The translations under genes were made by a program, and so were the position numbers. The notes under the pieces were generated by a model, which was given only the letters and a program-made list of their open reading frames with translations, had not been told where the DNA came from and ran no database searches. From Lytechinus pictus (Eukaryota > Echinodermata > Echinoidea > Temnopleuroida > Toxopneustidae), in the NCBI RefSeq assembly GCF_037042905.1, contig NC_087252.1, positions 35,368,965-35,432,964 on the forward strand: 64,000 nucleotides of DNA, read 5' to 3'. Of this stretch, positions 30,117-42,799 are shown one piece after another (within the stretch, counting starts at the first letter, position 1; every line of letters starts with the position of its first letter).

Positions 30117-33100
30117 CTGTGGAACACACAAAATAAAAGAAACAGGAATTAATACAACAAACTAATACTCCATTTGTAAGAACAGAAAAATGTTCTTATT
30201 TTTCAAATGGTCAAAAATATATGGAAAAGAAAATGCTTTTGTATTCAAACAAGATATCATTATTGTTCGATTTCAATAAAGAACATATGTTGAAATGTGC
30301 TTTTGTATATAATCCCCACAAACATCTAAGAAAAGTGATAATTTTCTGTGATTAAATATCAACAATACCAAATACTAGCTATTTTAAATATAAGAGAATT
30401 CCTACAGTGCATACTTGTTACGATCAAATTAAAGATTTAGAAGAGACACTTTTATAAGTGAACAACTACATGCATGTACGTCCAAAGTATTTGTATAATA
30501 CAAATTTAATGCAGTTTTATGCTTATGTTTCTCACTCTCATGAATACACAATAACTATTAGAAGCCAGAGGAGGATAGAATAGGTTGGTTGGAGGAAGGA
30601 AAATGATGGAGGAGCAGGGAGAAGAGAAGAAGGAAGGTGACATGTTTCAGGAAAGCAATCAACTTACAATAATATGAACAGGAGGAAGGCCCTTGAGAAG
30701 CTCTTCGTCCGAGAAGAGAGGCGAGACGTAAGGATTCCTCATGATAGGTGCATCCCTGAAAACCCTGATGGGTGAATTCACAAAGGATGTAGGAGTCTGG
30801 ACGTCTTCATCCGTTACTAGTCCTTCCTCCTTCAAATCAAGGTGAAGATCTTCTCTGCTCTTTGGTGATAACGGCACGGTGTCCTCTGACTCACGGTCTG
30901 CCTCAGGTTTGGAGTCCAAGGAGATGGCATCGACATCCGCTGGAAGACTGATTGAAAGATCCTCCGAGTTTGGAGGGTGAGAAGGGTCAAAGATTGCGAT
31001 GGCTTCGGTGCTGGACTGGTCACCATTGGTTTCCGTTTGTCCGTCACCTTGACCTATCGTTGCGTTGTCAATGGCATCACTGACTTGCTCTAACTTCTCA
31101 ATGTCTGTTGGAGGGACTTCCTCCATGAACGAAGAGACAGTGTCCGTTGGTGGTGGAACGATGATATCCCCGTTGATGCCTTCCTTCGACGTTGGTGTGG
31201 TCACTTTAGTACTGTTACCATTCTCCTCTTCCTCCTCTTCAAGTTTCTTCTCCATCTCTCCATCAACAGGTGAACCTTCTTCTGACTTGATGGAAGACCT
31301 CTTAGGGGAACCGAGGATGCGATCATTGGCGGTGTCAACCACGGTCGACACCTTCTCTTCTGACATGAACTCCTCCTTAAGACCGACGTAGGCGGAGAGA
31401 CATCGCATCAAGACTCCAAACGGCAAAAGCGGATCAAAAAGGCACAGTAGTCTAGAAGGGGAAGGGGAGTGATGAATAACAAAAGGTGTATACATGGTGA
31501 CGATTCCGTCAGGGACCTGGATGCCGTAGGATGCTGCTCTCATGGCTACGGCTGTACAAAGGTTACCTCCAGAACTGTCCCCAGCTAGACAGATATGCTC
31601 TCCTGTGGATCCTATGAACAAAAAGTAGTATGAGATGCAGACTTATTTAATCCGAGGTATGAGCCTTGCTCCATAAATCTTATTTTAATCAACATAACTG
31701 CAGCCCAACTGGAATAAATTTGTATTTACAAGGTCTCTTCGAGAAATAAGTAAGGCTTTGCAATGGGATTATTTTACCAATGAAGGGTGCTCTTTGATGA
31801 GGACAACTTACAATTGAAGTGGTACATGTACCTGTTTTCATCTACAAGGATGCTTGATCAAGAATTCTAGCATTTAAATCTTGCTTCATTCAATTTCACA
31901 GATTTAAGGTTTGAATAACAATGATAGTTGTGACAGAAAGTGAAGTTTGGATGTAGTCATTTTTTTTTTAAACCACAGCACAGGTGGTGAATGCTTATTG
32001 GCTGTTTGTGTTTTTCCTTAGAAAGATGATTTATAAAGCTTAATTTGTACAATGCATTTTGCTCTCATGTTGATCCTATATTAAAAAGTAATTGTGATTA
32101 AAAGCTGTGATACATCCAAAATAAGAACAATAGGCTTCATGGTACATTCCTGCTCAAACATTAATATTTTTGCATTATACTATGGTATTCCTGATCTCCC
32201 CTTCCCTCAATATTCTTAGAGCTCAAGAAGGATATTTCGAAAGATGTAGGGAAATAACAAAAAGCTGATTCGAATTTCTGCAAGGAAACTGAAAGACTAG
32301 AGATCCAGTATTACTATAGAATTCACAAATTTATTCACAAACTACATTGTTATAATTCTCATCATCATCACCATCATCATCAACATCATCATCATCACAG
32401 ACATCATCATCATCACCATCACCATCATCATCATCATCATCATCATCACCATCATCATCACCATCATCATCATCACCATTATCACCATCACCATCATCCC
32501 CATCATCATCATCATCGTCATTACCATCACCACCACCACCACTACTATCCTCAACATCATCATAGTCACCACCATCCCAGTGGGAGGAAGCATCCTTCAA
32601 GATTTGCACAAACAAACCCTCAACGACTTCCACCATTGGTCAATGGCTTACCTAGATACGGTGCGTTCTTGACCGCCCATGCGTAGGCAAAGAAGCACTC
32701 TTCAAAAGCTCGAGGGAAGGGTTGTTCAGGAGCCAATGAGTAGTCTATCGAGACGATAGGTACACCCAAATCCTTGGCCCATGACCTTAGGTAAATCTGT
32801 TATGGAAGACAGGAAAGAATCACATCAAATTACGGTTCAATGACATTTGCTCCGGCGACAATTGCTCCGATGAAAAATCTGCACGTTAAGCATAACATTA
32901 AACCTAACAAAAACTATTACATCCTAACTCTAACCCGATGCCCCCTGAGATATTAAGAACGGAGAATATGTCGCAGGAGCAAATGACGTGTCCCCCAAAG
33001 TAGAGTATCCAACGGAAGCGAGTACACCCCTCTTGGACATGTTTGATTAAAGAAAAAGTCTGGTACTGGTTACGACAGAAAAATAAAATGTTCAAAACCT

Positions 33101-36100
33101 ACACAGAATTATACAAAAATATATGAAAATATGTAAATGATAGCAGCCAAACGATTTTTCAGGAAAATGCATAATTACAGGGTAAAAATGAAGGTCTGAA
33201 AAGTTACTGCAAAAAAATGCCCATCCATTTATAGTGTGGTCAAACTTTTTTATTTTTTTGTTATCTACACCTGTAAAAGCACATGGTAAATGAAATTAAT
33301 ATAATTTCAAGCAAGCCTGTATTACTTTAATTTTTTTCATTCGAAATAAAGCATTCTGGTACACAAACACTTCAGGATTGCTTCCAACCATTTCCTATCA
33401 ATTAAGATACCTGGGCCCCGTCTTACAAAGAGTTGCGATTGATCCGATCGATCGCAACTGTGGATGGCCAGTAATGTCAACATCTATTATTCATGCTTGT
33501 TCAAAATATTTTCTAGCATGATTTATATTCATGCATTCATCGTTGTCTTGAAAATTCACTGTGCTTCTCTTTGTTTACAAAGGACATCGTGCACATTTCC
33601 TGTAGAAAACATTATGACACTGATGGATTTCTATAGAGTTACAAATTGATTGGATCAATTGTAACTCTTTGTAAGACGTGGCCCAGATTTCAAACTTAGC
33701 TTCAAGAATGGAACCCTTGAAACCATTTGAATTCATATAAAAGAGAAAAATCCAAGAAAGTGATCAATGAAAGCTCGAAGACGATTGAATGGATAATAAA
33801 GAAGGTTGTGAGCATTTGAATATTGAGATCACTAATGCTATGGAGATTCTCCCATTGGCAATGCGACCAAGATCTGTGATGTTACACGCTACAATGTCCA
33901 ATTACTAAAGTACTTATAAGTGGTTAGTTCTGAATTTATGACACTTGGATGGTGGAATGATATAGAGATAGAAATTGAAAGGCGAGAAAGAGAGAGATGA
34001 AAGTATCTTTTCAGGGTGCTACATAACTTTTAGAAGCACTTGCCCAGTCGCGCAAGTAAATTTTTAAATAGTTGAAATATACTTGCCCAAAAATCTATTT
34101 CACTTGCCCGAAAAAATCCTTGAAAAAATAGTTTTACCTCTTCAAAAGAAAGTTTTGCGGTTTTATAAACCTGCGGTTTTATAAACCATTGACTTTTTCT
34201 CTCTTTTAACATGAACTGACGCATTTCTTTCTATAAAGTGATTTTATCTTGCCTGCCATGACCAAAATTAGGGTCAATATCATATATCGACCATAATTTT
34301 GGTCATTCTACTGTGAGAATTTTGCTTGCCCAATTCGGGCAAGTACTTTCTGGTCTACTCTACACTTTAAAACACTTGCCCGACTATAACTTTTACTTGC
34401 CCCGGGCAATCGGGCAAGTGCTTATGTAGCACCCTGCTTTTGTGAAATATGACGTCGTCAATGACATGCTTTAAAGGACTAGTCTATCATCTTTATAACT
34501 CCACCATGTGGCAGTCCTTTTTAGAACTAAGCAAATTGTGCACCATGAGCTTTTATGCTATCTGCACCTCAGTTCAAACTGCATGGATCATAAGATTGTG
34601 GCTTTTGGGGTCAACTACTTTTACAACCACAATTGATTTTTGATGTCACCGTTAGGCTGTATGAGTTGAACAAAACTTGAAGAAAATTGACTCCAGTCAA
34701 TGAACTAGGGGTTAAGTCCCTTCAGGCAGATAATAATATCTGGAACATGGTAATTGAGGGAGTTCGCTTCAGGCAGATTTAAATGAACTACATGTACACT
34801 AAGTACATACATAGGGTGTCTCCCTACAGACCCCATTACCATATGGGACTTGGTGCATAGGGAATATACCTAGAGGCACGTTACGATATAGGACATTGAT
34901 AATTGATGTGTCCCTGAATGGGAAATGATGCATTGTGTCATTAGAATGATTAAATTAATAAAAAGGTGATTTGGGATACCTAGAGTAGAGTGTGTACAAG
35001 TATTATCTCTATTCTCCTGTGTAATTCAATGAACATATTTTCAATCATCAAAATGCCATGACAACCTTGAGGCAAACAATGGTTTCTTTCTAGCTGTAAT
35101 ATAATGTAAAACTAAATTTTTTTTTTACAACTTTACAACACAGTGAGATGAATAACAGATCGAATTACAATTCATTTTGCTGGGCCTCACTTCACAAAGA
35201 ACTTTGTTTGATCAAGGCCCTGTCTTTCAAATAGTTGCGATTGATCCGATCAATCGCAACTATGGATGGCCAGCAATGTCAACATCTATAAAGCATGTTT
35301 GTTCAAAATATTTTCTAACTATGATGTATATTCATGCATTCATTGTTTTCTTAAAAAGTCACTGTGCTTCTCTGTGTTTACAAAGGACATTGGGCAAATT
35401 TCCTGTAGAAAAAATTATGACACTGATGGATTTCCATAGAGTTACGATTGATTAGATTAATCATAACTCTTTGTAAGACAGGGCCCCGGTTGATCATAAC
35501 TATGGAAAGCCAGTGATTCCAACATCTAGAATACATGACCGATTAAATTGTTAATATGATACTAACACATACATCGTCTTAGAGAATCAGCAATCAAACA
35601 AGCAAATCTCAAAAACTAAATACAGTATTGCTGAGTCATCTATGAAAAAACCCATTACTACAAAACCATTATATGAATGATTAAAAAAATATAGTTTTCA
35701 TATATCATTCTACATACAGTACATGTACTAGTTTGAGCGATCAGACCAAAATTGACACTTCCAAGTAACAAGTGGGGTTTTGTAGACAAATCAAGCACGA
35801 GTCACACATTGCTTGTTTGGCATGGCACATTAAACAGCACCATTTACAAGGTAGCTCCTGGTAGGCTTTAAAATTCAGACCCTTTTTCGGTTTTGACAAA
35901 TAGAGGACTTGTTCTTTCCAGCATTCCTGCGACCGGTATTAAACACAAAAGTTAGTGATTAATCATACACTTGATTTCCACGATTGACTGTCCATTGTAG
36001 TCGATGCAATCAATTGTTCAAAAATCTTCAACGATCGTTGCTAAGCTTTATGTTACGGGGGGGCCCCAGATTAATTAAAGCTATTACTGTGTGTTATTTG

Positions 36101-39100
36101 AATACCATATCATGGGTCGATCTGGAGCTGGTTTCATTGCTGTGGCTGTAGCATTGAGACACCGACATAAGAAAGCGTGTCAAGAAAATGGAAGCTACAG
36201 TATATATGTAAGCAGAAACTAGGACAACCAAAGCAGTTCACTCAAAAACTAGTTCCCTTACAGTCAAAGCAAAACATGTACTGGTACATGTAATCCATAC
36301 TACTATCCTGCCAGTGGCATTTTAATCATTACACAACGATTCAAGGGATGGGGAGAGTGAGAGAGGAAAAATAAAGACAAAAAGAAATGTGATGGGGAGA
36401 AAGTTGAGATAGGAGGGAAAACAAAAGGACAAGTGATGCAGTGAAAGGAGCGAGAAAGAACAAATAAACAGACAATAAGACAAGTGATGAAAGGAGAATA
36501 GACAAAACAAAAAGTGCAGAGGAGAAAGGAGGACAAAAAAGGGGGGGAAAAAGAAAAGTGATGGGGGAGAGAAAGGAGGACAAACAAAAAGACAAGTATT
36601 GTGGAGAAAGGACAGACAAAAGAACAAGGAGAGAAAGAGTGTCAAAGATAGATACATAATTTAGTATTAAAAAAAACAAAACCCTAATTTATCTAGGAAA
36701 TAATTCCATCCCCTGTGCAGGCATCTTGCCACTCCCCTATGAAAAACACCGTCATCAACCCCTCGGTTCAGAACCCCACCCCCCCAATAAAAAGTGTTAG
36801 TCATAGTATAAGACTAGAGTTGTCAACACTAATGCCTTTCTATTCCTAAAAAGATGTGTTAAAATCTTGCTTTAATGTTAAGATGAACTCAAAATGAATT
36901 TCTACTGATGGTAATTAAGATAAAGTCTCATAAAGGAATATTTCTCTCATGCAGACCAATCTTGGCAACCTTATAAAATGGGTTAAATATTCTGTGTGCT
37001 AGACTAAAAGGAAGATGGGTGTAAATGTACCACTCAAAAACACGAGAGGTCATTCGGATGCCCAAAACCCAACGCATCACTTACAAGAAGTTGATTAAGA
37101 GGACTGAAATGAAGATTGATGTAAATGCACCACTCCAAAACATGAGAGGTCATTCGGATGCCCAAAACCCAACGCATCACTTACAAGAAGTTGATTAAGA
37201 GGACTGAAATGAAGATTGATGTAAATGCACCACTCCAAAACATGAGAAGTCATTCGGATGCAAAAAAAACACCACGCATCACTTACAAGAAGTTGATGAA
37301 GAGAAATGAAATGAAGATTGGTGTAAATGCACCACTAAAAAACATGAGAGGTCATTTGGAGGCCCCAAAACACATGCATCACTTACAAGAAGTTGATGGA
37401 GAGGACTGAAATAAAAATTGGTGTAAATGCACCACTTAGAAGCATGAGAGGTCATTTGGATGCCAAAAATCGCATGCATCACTTATAAAAAGTTGATGAA
37501 GAGAACTGAAATAAAAATTGGTGTAAAATCACCACTCTTAAGCATGAGAGGTCATCATTCGGATGCCAAAAACACATGCATCACTTACAAGAAGTTGATG
37601 AAGAGGACTGAAATAAAAATTGGTGTAAATGCACCACTTATAAGCATGGGAGGTCATTCGGATGCAAAAAACGCATGCATCACTTTGAAATTGAAATTGA
37701 AAAGGTTTTATTGAAATTATTGCACTTTGCAGCCAAAAGGCTGAATTGCGTACAATTTACAGGCATATATACATAGAGTGTACAGATTTAAAAACATCAA
37801 ACTTGAAATGATGACGAAAATATAATGCAACTTAATATATTATGTATACTAAAAGGAAAAGATGAAGTAATAAAAAAATACAAACACATGTGGTGGTGGA
37901 AGGATACTTATTGATAAACGTCTTAATTCAAACAATAAAAAACTTAGTTTTAAGCAGGAACAAAAACGAAAGACAGGAGGGTGTCTGGGGACGAGCGAGC
38001 AGTCAAGTCCAATGCACAGCTCCAGCCAAGGATTGCTAATCCCACAACACCATTCAACCTGAGCAATGGAATTGGTTATTCAAATCCATCGCTCAGGTGG
38101 AACTTTGTAGGGTCAGCTAACTTCACCTGAGCTATGCATTAATAGGGCCGACAAACAATCACTTTCAAAACAAAACGCACTCACATTCATACCACGCTCC
38201 TCATTCATCCAACAACCATAAAGACACTAAGTCATGAAAACAACTGAACTCACCCACCCAGCAGTCACCCCTGGCACCTTGTACTCATTAAACATACGGA
38301 TAAAAAAAAAATATGCGGGGGGTGAGTGATCGCTCGTCCCAAGAATCCGTCCTGCTCAAACCACTTACAATAAGTTGATGAAGAGGACTGAAATAAAAAT
38401 TGGTGTAAATGCACCACAATAGAAGCATGAGAGGTCATTTGGAGGCCAAAAAACACATGCATCACTTACAATAAGTCGATGAAGAAGAGTGAAAGGAAGA
38501 TGGGTGTGAATGCGCCACTTAGAAGCATGAGAGGTCATTCGGACGGACAAAACACGCGCATCACTTACAACGAGGTGATGAAGAGGGAGGAAATGAAGAC
38601 AGATCATGAGATGGCATCGAGACGAGAAGATATCTTAATTTCCTTTTAAAACCTGGGTCATCAAGACGGCATTCAGGCATTGTAGATCACCCACTCTCAT
38701 CCATTTAACGTAGCCAAGGAGCAGGTAGGGGTGTGTAAGTACTTATCAAAGGGGTGTTTCACACAAAGTTAAGTATGACTTAAAGTCAGGCTTAAGACCA
38801 GACCTGCCAACCTTCTAAAAAAAGGGGTTTTTTTTACAAAAAAAAGAGCATTTGTAAAAATTTGTCTCAACGTAACAATCGTCAGCCTGTTGTAGTGAGA
38901 TCGGTGAAAAAACGTGAAATGTTTCACCCTTTTAAACATGTGCTCGTAGGCAAGAATTTGCTTGTTCTTTTTATGCAACAAGTTACTGGCCCAACAGTGA
39001 TTTTTACCGGTCTGGGAATGTTGGACCAGCGCTAGTGTCACGCGCTGTGTATATAACATACTCCATGATCAGAAATTTTTTTTAAAAGTAACAAATCATT

Positions 39101-42100
39101 AAAAATAAGTATTGGTGTATTTATAGCAAAAAAGAGGAACAAATACTCTAAGAAGGGAACTGTTGGCATGTCTGTAAGACCAGCCCACACTATGCGATTC
39201 GTTGCGATCAGAATTTCAAAGAAATTGTAATAACATTTGATATGAACATTCCAACCAATAAAATCTTAGCGATCTCAGAACAGAATAGTGGTAGGACTAC
39301 TGAAGTCGAAATTCATTCTAGTTTGAGCCTCCCTGTAGGAATAAAAGCAAAATCAATTCTAAATCGTAATGACGTCGTCATCAGCTGCGACTTGAAGCCT
39401 ATTTAGACTTTACTCCGACCACAGGGCTTGTCGCAAAGTCAAATTATGATTTTATTATTCCTAATATTATGCCGAACTTCAAATAAAATAATAATTTTCA
39501 CATTTGATGCAAAATGCGATTTATTAAAATATCGCGTCGTCCCAGGAGTAATCATGTTGGCCTTACTTTCAATAACAATTAAACAATTCAATTAAAGAAT
39601 TGAATTTAACATCAATTTAACATCAGTCATCAGTATCGTATCAAATTAATCGATTTCGATGTTTACACCACTTAGGATATCAAATTAGGGGATTTCCCTG
39701 TTCATGCCACTTAGGGTGGCTTTTCTCATGGGCTACGCCATTTAGGGTTGCAAATTTAGTTAATGTAGTTACGCCATTTTGGGTGCATTTCTGAAGTTGT
39801 CGGACACAGGTGGGTAGCAGTCCATGTGGAGAGTGCCCCCCCCCCCCCGCGCATCGTATCTGATTGCATAGTGTGCTCTGGTTTTTAAGTACCAATTGAT
39901 GCATATCATATTTAAAGTGTAATCTCATGAATGATAATTCTCTAGTGTTCATTTTCTGAGATTGATCTCCCCAATTAATGCAGTGATGCACTATAATACA
40001 AACCTGGGAAGTTATTGTGATTTTCAATCTGACTCAGACATTGGTGAATGAACCCCCCTATAGATTCCAAGTCACAGTGTGTGAAATATTAGACTAGGCT
40101 GGTGGTGTACCACAAGGCTATTCTTTAAAAGAGATATTAATGATTTTCTCTCAATGCCTGAACTAGTAATTGATACCTGCCAAAATAACATAGAAATAAA
40201 AAATATTATCATTTCTTTTTCAGTATGTTCAGGCATTCATTCTCAATTACTTGATCAGATACACTATAATTCAAATAGGTCTTATGTCGAGACATTTCAA
40301 TATCGTCATTATCATTCACGGTGTCTTAAGGAAAAATACATGAATTCAGGATTTTCATTTTTATTTTTAATAATAGTTCATGTAGTAGCCATTAGTGGTG
40401 ATAACTCTCCTGCTCCCATTGTAACCGACTTAATCTTGATCTGAAAATCATAAAAGGCTTTCCCTTTAAAATTCTAAATAAAGTTAGTAAAAAAAATCTG
40501 CCCTCGAGCAAAGCATGGAGAAGACCGGAAAGAGTGTTGCTGTCATCATGATGTTGTGATGCTTGTAACGGCCCCAGAGGATGAAATGTTTTCAAGTATC
40601 GGCAGAGCAAAATTTGGAATAAACAACCCCATTTCAGCAGAGGAAGAAATATGTCGCTGCTGTAAAATCAAGTTGAATCTCTTGTCAAAAGAGAGAAAGA
40701 GACAGATGAAGCTGTTTAGGTTTGAATATGACACCAAATATTTTTTTAAAATAACACAGCATGTTACAATATCACCAATGGGTGAATTAAACACTGGTGT
40801 AAAATGCTTAGTGTAGTCATCTGTGTACAGCGGATGGAAACTTTTAACACCACTTGGGGGTCAGTGACCACAAATAAAAAGAGCTCCCATTATTTTGAAC
40901 AGAGGAAAGTTAAAATGAGCTGAAATTCAGCTGAAAATCAAAAGAAAAACTAGCTGAAATTAGCAAAAAAAGGCAGAACTCTCACACCCCTGACCACTGC
41001 TGGTTTCCAGGCCCTCATCTTACAAAGGGCTATGATTGATCCGATCAACCATAAGTATATGGAAATCCATCAATGTCATAATTTTGTCTACAGAAAATTT
41101 GCACAATGTCTATTGTAAACAAAGAGAAGCACACTGAATTTTCAAGAAAATATTGTATATATATGAAGGGGATATACATGTATATGTAAATCATTTCAAT
41201 AAAATATATTGAACATGCTTTTTAAATGTTGATGCTGCTGTCTTTCCATACTTATTGCTGATTGGTTAAATGGTGGTAACATTTAACCTGATTGCGAAGA
41301 AAGCATGAAGGCTTGTTAGCAAGCAACCAGGGGACAGACGGCTTAAGGTCCTCTCCGAGGGATCTGGTAATGAGGATTAATGCCTTACCAAAAGGCACTA
41401 GCGCACCAAGTGGGAATCGAACCCGGATGACCAAAATCCGAAACCCCGCTCTACCGACGGAGCTGTCCCGCCTCAACTGGATCAATTGTAGCTCTTTGTA
41501 AAACGGGAGGGTGTTTCATAAAGCTGTTCGTAAGTTAAGAGCGACTTTACGAACGACTGGTGATCCTTTCGTATGGCAAATGGTATATTATTAACAATGG
41601 TTTTGTGCGTAAGAAAGGATCACCAGTCGTTCTTAAAGTTGCTCTTAACTTACGAACAGCTTTATGAAACGGCCCCCTGGGCTCAGATGGACATACATGT
41701 ATCATAGTGACCAGCCAAACTCTGGATGTCATTTAAATCCAAAAGGTTTATTTTCAATCTCAAACAATACCAATCAAATCTTTCAAGATTAAAGTTAACT
41801 CCCAATCCAATATTCCGCTGGTCATCAACCACAGCCAGGCAGGATTATGCAGAGAGTATCCCAGGAGGAGGAGGGCTCTTAAGTACGTCTGACAGAGTGT
41901 TGTTAAGTGCTTTAAGAGTCTTGATACATGATACTAGTTTAAGAGGATGATAGGACCGGAATAGCTCCGGGCTCAAGGAGTGTGTTAACCCTTAACATGC
42001 CATTGTTACAAGCAGTTCGTGGTTCTGAGCATTATCATCAGAAGGACGTGATAATGATGTTGAGGATCATGGTCATGATGATGGTGGTGATGATGGTGAT

Positions 42101-42717
42101 GATGATGATAATGGTGACGATGATGATGATGGTGATGATGATGATAATGATGGTAATGATTATGATGATGAGTTGGTGATGGTGATGATGATGGTGATGA
42201 TGGTGATGATGATGATAATGATGATGATGGTGGTGATGATGATGATGATGGAGGTGGTGATGATGAAGACAATTACGATGATAATGATGATGAAGATTTC
42301 AGTGATACCAAATACCATCATTTTGTAGTTCCATTCTGTGCATGATCAGAAGGTCATTTGAACTCAAATGGCATGGTGGTTTAATATTCAATGAGATAAG
42401 TCCCAACTTTTTATGTCTTGATTATTTTTCATATATAATCTTTTGCATTGTGCTTTTCATCAGATCCACTGTAAAGCAAGAACGCATCCATTAGTGACTG
42501 GTATTAAACAGTTGGTCAAGCACAGGCATTGTAATATAGCAACATGAACATTCAAAGTAGAAATGCAACAACTACCCTAGCGAAGTGTTCGTGATGATGA
42601 TGATTATGATGATGATAACATTGATGGCGATGATGATGATAATAATGATGATGATTGTGATGATGATGATGATGACGATGATGATGGTGATGATGACAAT
42701 GATGGTGATGATGATGG

Positions 42718-42749
<32 letters not shown>

Positions 42750-42767
42750 ATGAAAATAATGATGATG

Positions 42768-42799
<32 letters not shown>

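Noticed and set aside
37021..38612. CRISPR-like array (regular 100-bp periodicity)
   Set aside because: The whole unit repeats, there are no unique spacers, and the context is a eukaryotic intron; it is a minisatellite.
41402..41472. A functional tRNA gene on the minus strand
   Set aside because: It has A and B boxes but poor acceptor and anticodon stems and continues into a repeat body, so it is a SINE head. The same applies to 23937-24009 and 63265-63335.
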